From assembly GCF_014651015.1 (NCBI RefSeq), contig NZ_BMWB01000007.1:186001-250000 (forward strand): DNA of 64,000 nt, read 5' to 3'. A program made the translations under genes and the position numbers. Source of the DNA: Streptomyces xantholiticus. GTDB lineage: Bacteria; Actinomycetota; Actinomycetes; Streptomycetales; Streptomycetaceae. Of this stretch, positions 7,463 to 17,244 are shown piece after piece. Under the pieces are notes generated by a model that saw only the letters and a program-made list of their open reading frames with translations, was not told the DNA's origin and did no database searches. Within the stretch, counting starts at the first letter, position 1; every line of letters begins with the position of its first letter.

Positions 7463-8491
7463 GTGCGTGAACGAGGACCCACGGTCTGGGCAGTGTGTGC
7501 GGTCGTGGCAGCCGCGCTGTTCTGGAGCAGTTCGTACGCGGTGACCAAGCAGGTACTGGAGGACGTCGGCCCGCTCAGCATCGGCGCCATCAGGTTCACC
7601 CTCGCGGCGTTACTCCTTGGCGTGATGGTACGGCTGAGCCGACATCGCTCGGCCCGGCCGGACACGCGGCAGCGGCGGCTGCTCTACCTGAGCGGATTCC
7701 TCGGCATCACCGTGTACTTCATCCTGGAGAACATCGGCGTCGATCTGTCCACGGCCTCCGACGCGTCGCTGATCGTGGCCACGTACCCGCTGATGACGAT
7801 GTTGGTGGAACTGTTCGTCTTCCGTACCCGGATGCCGCTGCTGCGGGTGACGGGCGTCCTGCTGGCCACCGTCGGCGCCTTCCTCGTCGTACGCAACGGC
7901 GCCGAGGTCGGCGGCAGTTCGCGCTGGCTGGGGGACATCCTGCTGCTGCTCGGCGGGGTGGCGTGGGCGGGCTACAACGTGCTCGGCAAGCGCGCGAGCG
8001 CCGGCCAGGACGTTGTGAGCGTCACCTACTACCAGACCCTGGCGGGAGCGGCCGGCTTCCTGCTCGCGTCCCTGCTGGAGGCCGACGACTGGCGGATGCC
8101 CGACGCGACCGCCTCGTCGCTGTTGGTCTACCTGGCCGTGGCGTGCTCGGTCGGCGGCTTCCTGCTGTACAACTACGGCCTGCGCAGGATGGCGTCGAGC
8201 GTGGCGGTGAACATCCTCAACCTGGTCCCGGTCTTCGGCGTCATCGGCGCCGTCGTGATCAACGGGGAGTCGATCCGGCTGGCCCAGGCGACGGGCGGCG
8301 TCATCATCATCGTCGGGGTGGCGCTGGGCATGATCGAGCGCGGGCAGGGAGCTGCGGCCAAGCCGGACCCAGGGGAGAACAAGCCTCCCGGGACCGCGAC
8401 CGTACAGACTGCGGCAGAGGCCGGGCCCGCGCCGGACGAGCCCGAAGCCGCTGTACCGGTCGCCCATGGAGTGATCGACCGAGCCCGGTAG
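7463..8491 (+). CDS. EamA/DMT-family transporter
   Basis: An approximately 342-residue membrane protein with about ten hydrophobic segments forming two EamA repeats, for example FWSSSYAVTKQVL at the start of repeat one and GDILLLLGGVAWAGYNVL at the start of repeat two. GTG at 7463 is chosen because GGGGAGAGGGG lies about eight bases upstream; ATG at 7436 or TTG at 7397 are alternatives. The last 40 residues are charged, Pro/Ala-rich and probably cytosolic. Family members export amino acids and metabolites. Divergence from an Lrp/AsnC regulator and adjacency to the biosynthetic genes suggest export of the cluster's product. Confidence 0.87.
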   Translation: MRERGPTVWAVCAVVAAALFWSSSYAVTKQVLEDVGPLSIGAIRFTLAALLLGVMVRLSRHRSARPDTRQRRLLYLSGFLGITVYFILENIGVDLSTASDASLIVATYPLMTMLVELFVFRTRMPLLRVTGVLLATVGAFLVVRNGAEVGGSSRWLGDILLLLGGVAWAGYNVLGKRASAGQDVVSVTYYQTLAGAAGFLLASLLEADDWRMPDATASSLLVYLAVACSVGGFLLYNYGLRRMASSVAVNILNLVPVFGVIGAVVINGESIRLAQATGGVIIIVGVALGMIERGQGAAAKPDPGENKPPGTATVQTAAEAGPAPDEPEAAVPVAHGVIDRAR

Positions 8492-8653
8492 TGCGGTCGG
8501 CTCCCGCATGAAGGGCCGTGTCCCTCAGCCCGCAGCAGGGGAGGCGCCTCGGGAAGTGAGTACCACAGCCCCGGGAGAATCACGCCGGCTCATCTCCACC
8601 GGAACACTGCTGGTCAGCCGAAGTTCGGAAGCTCAAGAGAAGGAAACACGGCA

Positions 8654-10207
8654 ATGCGGTCGATCCGTCTTCGGATCCTCATCACTTGTGGCGTACTGGT
8701 GGCGGCCGGGGTCGGGGCATGCCAGGTGCTGCCCTCCGACGACGTCCGGACCCGTCCGATCAGCGTCGGCACCACCGACGAAGTGACCTCCCTCGATCCG
8801 GCCGGTGCATACGACGTCGGCTCCTGGGCCATGTACAGCAATGTCTTCCAGTCGTTACTGACCTTCAAGCCCGGTTTGACCACTCCCGTCCCGGACGCCG
8901 CCCGTAGCTGCCACTTCACCGGGGGGAAGCTCAAGACGTACCAGTGCGAGCTCCGCGACGACATCACCTTCGCGAGCGGCCGCAAGGTCACGGGCGAGGA
9001 CGTCAAGTACTCCTTCGAGCGCATACTGGCCATCAAGACGGACGTCGGCCCGCAGCGGCTCTTCTCGACCCTGAAGTCCGTCGTCGCAGAGGGCCGGACC
9101 GTCACCTTCAACCTCAGCGGCAGGGACGCGACCTTCCCGCAGAAGCTCGCCACCGGCGCCGGTTCGATCGTCGACCGCGCCCAATACCCCCCGAACGCGC
9201 TGCGCGAAGGCAACGCCGTTCACGGCTCGGGCCCGTACATCCTCAAGGAGTACGAACCGGGGGTCCGCGCCGAGCTGGAGCCGAACCCGAAGTACAAGGG
9301 CGCCGTCACGAAGACCGGCGGAACCGTCGTCATCAAGTACTTCAAGGAGTCCGAGCAGCTCGCGTCCGCGTGGAGGACGAAGGCGGTCGACGTCACGCAC
9401 CGGCAGCTGCCGCCGCGGATGCTGTCCACCCTGGACGACACGGAGGGCGACATCCGGATCCATGAGGCCGACGGCGCCGAGATCCGGAACCTCAACTTCA
9501 ATGTGCGCCCGGGCTCACTGATGGCCGAGAAGGCCGTTCGTCAGGCCGTGGCCGCCGTCATCGACCGTCCGAAGATCGTCACCGGCGCGTACCACGGCAC
9601 GGTCGAGCCGCTGTACTCGCTGATCCCGCGGGGCTTCGCCGGTCACAGCACCCCCTTCTTCGACGCCTACCCGGAGCCCGACCCGAAGCGCGCCGAGAAG
9701 CTGCTGAAGGACGCGGACGTGAAGACCCCCGTGAAGTTCACCCTCGGCTTCCGCAAGGACGCCACCTACGCCGCCGAGGCCGCGGAGTTGAAGCGTCAGC
9801 TGGAGGGCACCGGCCTGTTCCGGGTCGAGGTCGTCCAGGCGGACTGGGCGGACTTCCAGAATGCGTACGCGAGAGGCCGGTACGACGCATACACGGTCGG
9901 TTGGCTCCCCGACTTCCCGGACGCCGACAACTTCACCGCGCCGCTCGTCGGCACCGACAACACCCTGCACAACGGTTTCTCCAGCAAGAAGATCGACTCG
10001 CTGATCTCCTCGACGCAGCAGTACGGCGACCGGACACGCTCAACGCCGGACTTCGAGGCCATCCAGCAAGAGGTCGCGAGGGACGTACCGCTGGTGCCGC
10101 TGTGGCAGAAGAAGGACTACATCCTGTCGACGGGGGACATTGCCGGATCGCAGTTCCTCACCAACGACACCCACATCTGGCCGCTCTGGGAGCTCGACCG
10201 GATCTAA
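8654..10207 (+). CDS. Family 5 extracellular solute-binding lipoprotein
   Basis: A 517-residue ABC-transporter binding protein of the DppA/OppA type. It has a lipoprotein signal with lipobox VGAC (C23), then TSLDPAGAYDVGSW, an SBP_bac_5 core (VKYSFERILAI, GSGPYILKEYEPG, AVRQAVAAVIDRPKI) and a C-terminal DVPLVPLWQKKDYI. It would bind peptides or similar solutes at the outer face of the membrane. No permease or ATPase gene is adjacent, so it is an orphan binding protein, possibly sharing a transporter elsewhere or working with the preceding cluster. The last codons and the stop are duplicated just downstream. Confidence 0.9.
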   Translation: MRSIRLRILITCGVLVAAGVGACQVLPSDDVRTRPISVGTTDEVTSLDPAGAYDVGSWAMYSNVFQSLLTFKPGLTTPVPDAARSCHFTGGKLKTYQCELRDDITFASGRKVTGEDVKYSFERILAIKTDVGPQRLFSTLKSVVAEGRTVTFNLSGRDATFPQKLATGAGSIVDRAQYPPNALREGNAVHGSGPYILKEYEPGVRAELEPNPKYKGAVTKTGGTVVIKYFKESEQLASAWRTKAVDVTHRQLPPRMLSTLDDTEGDIRIHEADGAEIRNLNFNVRPGSLMAEKAVRQAVAAVIDRPKIVTGAYHGTVEPLYSLIPRGFAGHSTPFFDAYPEPDPKRAEKLLKDADVKTPVKFTLGFRKDATYAAEAAELKRQLEGTGLFRVEVVQADWADFQNAYARGRYDAYTVGWLPDFPDADNFTAPLVGTDNTLHNGFSSKKIDSLISSTQQYGDRTRSTPDFEAIQQEVARDVPLVPLWQKKDYILSTGDIAGSQFLTNDTHIWPLWELDRI

Positions 10208-10232
10208 GTCCGGGAGCTCGACCGGATCTAAG
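10188..10232 (+). repeat. Short tandem duplication across the lipoprotein stop codon
   Basis: A 21-base sequence encoding the last residues (ELDRI) and the stop codon occurs at 10188-10208 and again exactly at 10212-10232, a 24-base period. The second copy is non-coding and downstream of the first stop. The rest of the interval to 10430 shows nothing else I can name. Confidence 0.85.
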
Positions 10233-10430
10233 AGGGCATCTGATCAATGTCCACGTGGTCGTGAGCGGCATGTCCGTTTCGATTCGCCAGGTCGGTGCCG
10301 ATTCTCCGGTGGGTTCGCGTGGTGTGGTGGTCGTGGACGGTCTCGAACGGCGGGAAGTCGTGCGGCAGGTGTCGGGCACTGTCGGGTCGGCGTGCCGCAG
10401 GCGCCCGGCGCCGGCCACGTCACCGGCAGA

Positions 10431-13400
10431 TCACCGTGGCGCGTGCACGGTCTGGATCAGACGGTTCGACTGTCCCCGGCGGATGAACACTCCCCGTCCC
10501 GGCGGCTGCTGGGACGCGTACACCCCGGGGAACAGCTGCCCCTCGCTGCGGTCGCCCGCCATCAGGACGGCCGACGCCCCCGATTCGCGCAGGCCCTGCA
10601 CCAGCGGCTCGTACATCCCGCGCGACGCGCCCGCGACACGGCGCGTCAGCACGAAGTGCAGGCCGATGTCGACGGCGGAGGGGATGTACGGCAGGAACGG
10701 ACCGAGCGGCGACTGGCCGGCCGTGGTCAGCACGTCGTAGTCGTCGACGAGGACGACGATCCGAGGGCCGCTGCCCCAGCTGCCGGGCTCCAGATCCTCC
10801 AGGCGGGCGTTCTCGTCGGGCAGTCGCTTCTCCAGTTCGGTGGCGATTCCCGCCGAAAGGCCGGCGCACAGCTTGGCGTTGTACGCGTAGCCCCCGTTGA
10901 ACTCCTCGGGGACCGCGCCGCGCAGGCTGCGCCGCGGGTCCATGACGGCGAAGACCAGCTCGTCCTCGCCATAGCGTTCGACGAGGCCTTCGGCGATCGC
11001 CCTCAGGAGGTTCGTCTTGCCGCACTCGCTGTCGCCCATGACGAGCAGATGCTGGTCATGGCCGAAGAGGTCGAGCAGCACGGGCGCCAGCGCGGTCTGG
11101 TCCAGGCCGATCGGCACCTTCGACTGCTCGACGGCCGGACCGGGCAGCAGGTGCGGTTCCAGGACCTGCGGCAGGACCCGTACGGGCTGGGCGACCTCAC
11201 CGCTCCAGGTGGCACGGATCGTACGCGCAGTGTGTTCCAGGACCGTGCCGAGCTCCGAGACGTCCGGAAGCGAGTCCGTACGGGGCAGTGCGACCTGCGC
11301 GAACAGCTTGCCGTCGGTGAGCGCCCGGCCGGGCTCGTCCGGCGAGAGGGTCTCGGCGAGCTTGCGGTCGATGCTGGACTCGCTCGGGTCGTTGAGGCGC
11401 AGCTCGACGCGGGTTCCGAAATTCGACTGGGTGGCGATGCGGACGTCGTTCCAGCGGAGCATGCCGGCGACGACATGGATGCCGTAGCCGCCGCCTCGCT
11501 TGAGGATGTCCACGACGACCTCGTCCAGCTCCTCGAAGTCGTCCCGCAGCGCGCCGAAGCCGTCGATGACGAGCACGATCTCGGCCGAGGCCAGCTCGGG
11601 CAGCCGGCCCGCCGCGTGCAGGGTGCGCAGCTGCTCGACCGAGTCGATGCCGTGCTCGCGGAAGAGGTCCTCGCGCAGGGCGAGCATGTTCCGCACCTCT
11701 TCGACGGTGCGTGCCGCACGCTCGCGGTCGGCGCGGCCCGCCACGCCCCCGACGTGGGGGAGCCCGGCGAGGGCCTGGAGCCCGCCGCCCACCAGGTCGA
11801 GGCCGTAGACGCCGACTTCCTGCGGCGTATGGGTCAGGGCAAGGGAGAGGACGAGGGTCCGCAGGAGCGTCGTCTTGCCGGACTGCGGGCCGCCTATGAC
11901 GGCGGCGTGTCCGCCTGCCACGGTGAGGTCGAGGTACCACTGGCCCTGCCACTGCCTGGTCGGGTCGTCGAGCACCCCGATCGGCACCGTCAGCCGTCCG
12001 CGCCGCTTCGACAGCTGCGTCCCCCGCCGGCCGACCTCCAGCGGGCCCGCCACGTCGTCCAGGGCGATGGCGCCAGGCAGGGGCGGCAGCCAGATCCGGC
12101 GCACCGGGGCGGCGGCGTTCTCCAACTGCCCGACCACGACGCCCAGCTCGGTCGGGCCGGTCTCCCGACGCCGCACGGTCTGCTCCTGTGGGGTCGAGGC
12201 GTCGGGTGAGCCCAGTGTGTTGTACGCCTGGTACTCCAGGGCGAGGGGGCCGGTCTCCTCCTCCTCGACGCGCCGCACTGGGCCGCGGTAGGCGCCGGAG
12301 ACGTAACTCGCCTTGAAGCGCTCGTAGTGGCTGGTGTCGACCTTGAGGTAACCGAAGCCCGGCAGCGGCGGCAGGTGGAAGGCGTCCACGGTGTCCAGGA
12401 CGGTGCGTGACTCGTCGGCGGAGAACGTACGCAGGCCGAGCCGGTAGGAGAGATAGGTGTCCAGACCCTTGAGCCTGCCGCCCTCGATGCGCTGGCTGGA
12501 CAGCAGCAGATGCACACCGATGGAGCGGCCGATCCTGCCGATGGACAGAAACAGGTCGATGAAGTCCGGCTTGGCGGTGAGGAGTTCACCGAACTCGTCG
12601 ATGACGACGAACAGGTGCGGCAGCGGCTCCAGGTCGGGGCGGTTCCCGGCGCGCAGCGCCGCGTAGTCCCCGATGTCCGCGACGTTGCCGGCGTCTTTGA
12701 GAACCTGCTGGCGACGCTTGACCTCGCCCGCCAGAGAGGCGTGGACACGCTCCACGAGCCCCGCCTGGTTCTCCAGGTTGGTGATGACACCCGCCACATG
12801 GGGCAGGTCCGCGAACGGCGCGAAGGTCGCGCCGCCCTTGTAGTCGACCAGGACGAGTGCGAGGTCCTCCGGCGGATGAGTGACCACCAGAGCGAGGACC
12901 AGGGTGCGCAGCAGCTCCGACTTTCCGGAACCGGTGGCGCCGACGCACAGACCGTGCGGGCCCATCCCGAGCTCGGACGACTCCTTCAGATCCAGGAGCA
13001 CCGGTTCACGGGAGTCGCTGATGCCGACGGGCACGCGCAGGAAGGCACGTTCGCCGCGCGGCGCCCACAGCCGCGACACATCGATTCGCGCCACATCCTC
13101 GATACCGAGCAGTTCGGCGAAATCGACCGGCCCGGCGAGCGGTGCGTCGGTGAGGGACTCCGCCGAGAGCCGCAGCGGCGCCAGCATCCGGGCCAGGCCC
13201 TCCGCGAACGCGATGCCCACCTCGTCCACCGTGCCGTGAGCGCTGATCGTCTCCTCTTCGCGCAGGTCCTCCGTGACCACCTGGTCGCCGTCGACGGTGA
13301 TCCGTACGCCGACGTGGCCCGGCTCCTGGATTCTCTCCTCGAGCAGGTGCAGGACGGTGACGCCCATCTCGCGCAGGCCGACCGCGTCATCGGGGCGCGG

Positions 13401-14405
13401 CAGGTCGACGGCGTCCTCGCCGTGTCCGTCACTGACGACGAGCAGTCTGGACGTCATGGTCAGGGCGTCCTTGCCGGACAGGCCGCGCCGGACCTCGGCG
13501 GCGTAGGAGGCGCGACGGCGCAGTTCGGGACCGATCTGCCGGGCGAGCTGGGAAACGGACGGGGCGATACGCCGGGCAGCGACCGGGCCGTCGAACTGAT
13601 CGGTGTCGAGCAGATGCGGCATCCACTTCGCCCACTCCCAGTCCTCGAGCCGGTCACCGGGTACGGCGAGCGCGATGCCCACGTCGTCGGGCGCGTGCAT
13701 GGCGGCGGCCTGGACGATCAGGGCACGCGCGACGCGCAGGCAGTCCTCGCGGGGGCCGACGACGCTGATGTTGCCGACGCGGTCCAGGGGGACGGTGAGC
13801 GGAAGTTCGGTGCCGGTACGGAAGCGTGAGGTGAGCGCCGACGCCTCGTTGAGCATGAAGCGGTCGGGCGGCGTGAGAACGGACGAGCCCTGCTCCGCGA
13901 CATTGAGATCACGTACGGTCATCTCGCCGGTCCCGACACGCACCCGCAGGAAGTCCTCGTCGCCACGGCGGCGCTCCCACAGACGGGCCGGGTCGCGGAC
14001 GATGTCGTACAGGGCGAGCGGTGGCGGATCGAGGATGCCGGCACGCTCACGGCGCTCGCGCTCCTCGGCGGAAAGCTCCTCGCGCAGCTCCTCCAGATAG
14101 GCGAGGTACGCCTCGCGCTGGGTGCGGCGGGTGCGCTGCGCCTTGCCGCGCTGCGAGAAGACCAGCACGACCGAGCCGATGATGGTGACGACGAGGATGA
14201 TCGCACCCAGCGCGGCGAACTGGCTGTTGCGTACGACCGTCATCATCACCACGGACGACATGACACCGGCGACGGGCAGCAGCGACATCGCGATGTTGCC
14301 CGCCTTCCCCTCGGGGAGGTTCGGCGGGGCCTCGATGGTGCGGGCGGCGGAAGCGGCCGGGGGCCTCGTGTTACGGGCCGGGCGGTGTATCAGTCGGGTG
14401 CTCAT
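10431..14405 (-). CDS. eccC: Type VII secretion FtsK/SpoIIIE ATPase EccC
   Basis: A 1324-residue EccCa-EccCb fusion, the usual Streptomyces length. Two membrane segments near residues 38-80 (MSLLPVAGVMSSVVMMTVV and AALGAIILVVTIIGSVVLV) precede three FtsK/SpoIIIE ATPase domains with Walker A loops GATGSGKS (about 490), GGPQSGKT (about 840) and GDSECGKT (about 1127). EccC is the motor of the ESX/type VII system and recognises WXG100 substrates. ATG at 14405 is chosen since it places MSTRLIHRPARN before the membrane segments and leaves a 61-base gap to the upstream gene. No esx genes lie beside it here. Nothing identifiable follows its stop before the converging lipoprotein gene. Confidence 0.95.
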   Translation of the reverse strand: MSTRLIHRPARNTRPPAASAARTIEAPPNLPEGKAGNIAMSLLPVAGVMSSVVMMTVVRNSQFAALGAIILVVTIIGSVVLVFSQRGKAQRTRRTQREAYLAYLEELREELSAEERERRERAGILDPPPLALYDIVRDPARLWERRRGDEDFLRVRVGTGEMTVRDLNVAEQGSSVLTPPDRFMLNEASALTSRFRTGTELPLTVPLDRVGNISVVGPREDCLRVARALIVQAAAMHAPDDVGIALAVPGDRLEDWEWAKWMPHLLDTDQFDGPVAARRIAPSVSQLARQIGPELRRRASYAAEVRRGLSGKDALTMTSRLLVVSDGHGEDAVDLPRPDDAVGLREMGVTVLHLLEERIQEPGHVGVRITVDGDQVVTEDLREEETISAHGTVDEVGIAFAEGLARMLAPLRLSAESLTDAPLAGPVDFAELLGIEDVARIDVSRLWAPRGERAFLRVPVGISDSREPVLLDLKESSELGMGPHGLCVGATGSGKSELLRTLVLALVVTHPPEDLALVLVDYKGGATFAPFADLPHVAGVITNLENQAGLVERVHASLAGEVKRRQQVLKDAGNVADIGDYAALRAGNRPDLEPLPHLFVVIDEFGELLTAKPDFIDLFLSIGRIGRSIGVHLLLSSQRIEGGRLKGLDTYLSYRLGLRTFSADESRTVLDTVDAFHLPPLPGFGYLKVDTSHYERFKASYVSGAYRGPVRRVEEEETGPLALEYQAYNTLGSPDASTPQEQTVRRRETGPTELGVVVGQLENAAAPVRRIWLPPLPGAIALDDVAGPLEVGRRGTQLSKRRGRLTVPIGVLDDPTRQWQGQWYLDLTVAGGHAAVIGGPQSGKTTLLRTLVLSLALTHTPQEVGVYGLDLVGGGLQALAGLPHVGGVAGRADRERAARTVEEVRNMLALREDLFREHGIDSVEQLRTLHAAGRLPELASAEIVLVIDGFGALRDDFEELDEVVVDILKRGGGYGIHVVAGMLRWNDVRIATQSNFGTRVELRLNDPSESSIDRKLAETLSPDEPGRALTDGKLFAQVALPRTDSLPDVSELGTVLEHTARTIRATWSGEVAQPVRVLPQVLEPHLLPGPAVEQSKVPIGLDQTALAPVLLDLFGHDQHLLVMGDSECGKTNLLRAIAEGLVERYGEDELVFAVMDPRRSLRGAVPEEFNGGYAYNAKLCAGLSAGIATELEKRLPDENARLEDLEPGSWGSGPRIVVLVDDYDVLTTAGQSPLGPFLPYIPSAVDIGLHFVLTRRVAGASRGMYEPLVQGLRESGASAVLMAGDRSEGQLFPGVYASQQPPGRGVFIRRGQSNRLIQTVHAPR

Positions 14406-14466
14406 CGTCGTCGTCCGTCGTCGTTCACGGTCGGGCTCGGCAGGGGAACCATCGGGCTCGGCATGA

Positions 14467-15702
14467 TCAGTGACGTTTCTGCGACAGCTGGAACACGTCG
14501 GCCGAGAGACGGGCGGCGGTCTGCCGTGTCGAACGGGCCAGCAGACCGGTGTGGATCGCACCGCCTGCCGCCAAATGCCGGTCGTAGGGCAGGACATGCA
14601 CGCCCGCTCCCGTCGCTTCCAGCCGCGCGACCGCCTTGTCCAGATCCACCCCGCGGTGCGGCACCAGTTCCGTGAGCACGACCACCGTGCCGGCGATCAT
14701 GTGCCGGGGCAGCCCCTGCATCCACTGGAGCACCGCGTGCGTGCTGGCGATGCCCTCCAGCGTGGCGGGTGCGGTCAGGACCCGGGCCTGGGCGGCGGAG
14801 AGCGCGACGCGGGCGACCTCGGCAGGCAGTGTCTCGCAGTCGACGACCGTCACACCGAAATAGCGGCGCAGCGACACCATGACCCGCTCGTACGCCCGGG
14901 TGTCCAGCATCGCGCCGATCTGGCCCTGACTGCCGGGCAGCAGCCAGGCGTTGCCCGGAAGCTGGACGAGATATCCGGTGACGTCGAGCAGGGACATCTG
15001 CGGCTCGACGATGTCTGCCACGTCGCCGATCGTCCAGCGCAGCGACTCCGCGCCGAGCCGAAGCGGCAGTGAGCCGAGCGCCGGGTCCGCCTCGACCAGG
15101 AGGACGGGGTCCTGCCGGTAGTGGGAGTACGTGGTGCCGAGCAGCGCCGCGACGGTCGATTTGCCGGCGCCGCCACGTATGGAGGTGACCGCTATCTGGC
15201 GCCCGGTCGTCACGGGCTGCTGGAGCACCTCCGCGGTACAGGTGCTCTCGGCCACCTCACGCGCGGCCGACGACACGACGATGCGCCCCACGGCACGGGC
15301 GGCGCGGGCGGCGAAGGACTCGCCGCGGCGGGGCCCGCGACGTGCGGCGGCAACGTCCGCGCTGACCACGGGCCGTGAGTCGGGGGTGTGCCGGGGCCGG
15401 GTGGCGGGGCCGGCGGCCCGGGGAGATGTAGGACGGGGACGGGGCTGCACCTGAGGGTGGTGCGCCGGGCTGCCTTGCGCAGGGCCCGGGTCCGCCTGCG
15501 GCGCCTGATTCCCCAGGGCCGCTGCCGGGGCCGGGGCTTGAGCTGTCTGCGGCTGAGGCTGCTGGGCGGGCTGTGTCTGCGATCCGCCGCCGCCCGCCTG
15601 GCGGGGCGGGGAACTGCCCTGCGACGAGGCCGTATCCGGCGCCCGGTCGCCCCCTCTGAGGTCACGCAGCAGATCGCGCTGCCAGTTGTCTCCGTTCGGC
15701 AT
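14467..15702 (-). CDS. MinD/ParA-like ATPase with Pro/Gln-rich N terminus (type VII locus)
   Basis: A 411-residue protein: residues 1-120 are Pro/Gln/Ala-rich and disordered-looking, followed by a deviant Walker A loop SIRGGAGKST and a MinD-like P-loop domain (LLVEADPALGSLPLRLG, VVDCETLP). Similar Pro-rich MinD-like proteins (EspI type) accompany ESX loci in mycobacteria and actinomycetes. ATG at 15702 (MPNGDNWQRDLLRDLRGG) has a good GGAGGAG site; upstream in-frame extension has no coding character. It lies between eccD and eccC, 53 and 61 bases away, so it is probably cotranscribed. A role in regulating or localising the secretion machine is inferred from context. Confidence 0.85.
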   Translation of the reverse strand: MPNGDNWQRDLLRDLRGGDRAPDTASSQGSSPPRQAGGGGSQTQPAQQPQPQTAQAPAPAAALGNQAPQADPGPAQGSPAHHPQVQPRPRPTSPRAAGPATRPRHTPDSRPVVSADVAAARRGPRRGESFAARAARAVGRIVVSSAAREVAESTCTAEVLQQPVTTGRQIAVTSIRGGAGKSTVAALLGTTYSHYRQDPVLLVEADPALGSLPLRLGAESLRWTIGDVADIVEPQMSLLDVTGYLVQLPGNAWLLPGSQGQIGAMLDTRAYERVMVSLRRYFGVTVVDCETLPAEVARVALSAAQARVLTAPATLEGIASTHAVLQWMQGLPRHMIAGTVVVLTELVPHRGVDLDKAVARLEATGAGVHVLPYDRHLAAGGAIHTGLLARSTRQTAARLSADVFQLSQKRH

Positions 15703-15755
15703 GCCTGCCGTCTCCTCCGCCCTGCTGCCCCGCCCCGGAGCGCCTTCGCGTTGAC

Positions 15756-17111
15756 TCAGAACTTGTTGAGCAGTTGTCCGTACGTGCCGAACACTCCCAC
15801 GGCGAGCGGGAAGAGCCCCACCACTGCGATCGACTCGACCAGATCGGCCGTACGCCGCAGCCGGACCCGAACATGCTCGGGAGGCTGCACCGCCAGGACG
15901 AGCAACGGCAGCACGGCGGCCGCGGACAGCACGGCGAGCGGACCGGCACCCCCGGCGTGCTGCATCCACAGGACGACGAGGCGTACGACGAGTGCCGCTG
16001 CGGCGGCGAAGAGCACCACTACCTCTGCGACCAGTGGGAAGGCCCGTGCGCGGGACAGCAGCACCAGGGCGACGAGCGAGGGAAGCACCACCGTCCACAC
16101 GGTCGGACTCCCGGCCAGGGTGAGCAGCCACCCTGCGGCGGCTGCGGACACCGCGGCGACCATCGTCGCGAGGGCGAGCCCGCGATGTGTGGCGGCGAGC
16201 GCGCTGGCCACCTGGTGGCGGCTGACGGAAATGCCACCCGAGCGGCGGTCGTCGAGGGCGGTGAGTCCCGACGTCATCAGGGCGATCCGCGGCAGCAGGC
16301 CGAGCAGCACCACGGAGAAGAGGGCCATGACCGCTCCCAGCCGGGTCGGCTCGTCCTGGACGGCGGCAACGGCTTCCCACACGACCGTGACGACGCCGGT
16401 GGCCAGGGCCCCGATGAGTCCTCCGCGGCCGAGCGGCGAGAAGAAACCGAGGAGGAGCAGCGTCAGGCCCAGCGACGTCGCGACGACGGCGAGCCGTGCG
16501 GTGCCGGGCCAGCCGTAGGCGTCGGCGGCGGTCCACGCGGCGAGAACGCCGAGCCCGCCGGAGGTCAACAGGAGGGCGGTCGCCAGACCGCGGTTGCCCC
16601 GTCCGACCCTGGCGACGATCGCTCCCGCGATTGCGAGGACGAGTGTGACGGCCCCGAGAACGCCTGCCAGGGAGCCGAGCCCGACCTCACGGCGGGCGAG
16701 CAGCGCGGCGATCACCGCGAACGAGACGGTGGCCACCCCTGCGGCAGCACGGCGGGCGCCGGGCCGCCAGCGCCAGGTCTGCAGGTCGAGATCGTCGGCG
16801 ACCTGGTCGATGACGTCGTGCACCACCGGGGCAGGCGGGGCGGAGTGGATCCTGACCAATCGAAGGACGGCGCCGTCGGACATCCCGGCCGAGGCCAGCG
16901 TGCTCTCGTGCGACAGCGCCGAGCCGTCGGCCGTGAGCAACTGCCGTGTCATGGGACGTGACGCGGCCCTGTCGTCCAGCAACTGGAGAATGTCCGGAAG
17001 CAGTTGACCGATGGGAGTGTCGGAGGGCAGGACGATGTCTGCGCGGCGTCGCTCGCCGACCAGCGTCACCCTGCTCAGTTGCGCCCGGGAAGTCGTTGCT
17101 GTACTCACCAC
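15756..17111 (-). CDS. eccD: Type VII secretion integral membrane protein EccD
   Basis: A 451-residue protein with an N-terminal ubiquitin-like (YukD) domain (LSRVTLVGERRRADIVLPS, then ..GAVLRLVRIH, about residues 10-95) and about eleven hydrophobic segments from residue 125 on. This is the EccD architecture; EccD forms the central membrane pore assembly of type VII secretion. Tandem GTG codons at 17111 and 17108 are the best starts, placing SRVTLV about ten residues in; no strong ribosome site is seen. The next gene downstream is the MinD-like ATPase. Confidence 0.93.
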   Translation of the reverse strand: MVSTATTSRAQLSRVTLVGERRRADIVLPSDTPIGQLLPDILQLLDDRAASRPMTRQLLTADGSALSHESTLASAGMSDGAVLRLVRIHSAPPAPVVHDVIDQVADDLDLQTWRWRPGARRAAAGVATVSFAVIAALLARREVGLGSLAGVLGAVTLVLAIAGAIVARVGRGNRGLATALLLTSGGLGVLAAWTAADAYGWPGTARLAVVATSLGLTLLLLGFFSPLGRGGLIGALATGVVTVVWEAVAAVQDEPTRLGAVMALFSVVLLGLLPRIALMTSGLTALDDRRSGGISVSRHQVASALAATHRGLALATMVAAVSAAAAGWLLTLAGSPTVWTVVLPSLVALVLLSRARAFPLVAEVVVLFAAAAALVVRLVVLWMQHAGGAGPLAVLSAAAVLPLLVLAVQPPEHVRVRLRRTADLVESIAVVGLFPLAVGVFGTYGQLLNKF

Positions 17112-17244
17112 TTGCGGGAACCTATCACCGCGCCGCAGTGAACTCCTGGGTGTTTTGCGCCGATCCGTATCGTCACCGGATCCCCCATTCTCTTCCGGTA
17201 ATTCTCTCCGCCACTGCGAACTCCTCGCGCATGACCGGCGCTCG

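Noticed and set aside
10140..12209. Long open plus-strand frame opposite eccC
   Set aside because: It is antisense to a well-supported EccC; its composition reflects high-GC codon shadowing and it has no family features.
15703..16536. Upstream extension of the MinD-like ATPase frame
   Set aside because: It overlaps eccD antiparallel in frame and lacks a ribosome site; ATG at 15702 has GGAGGAG.
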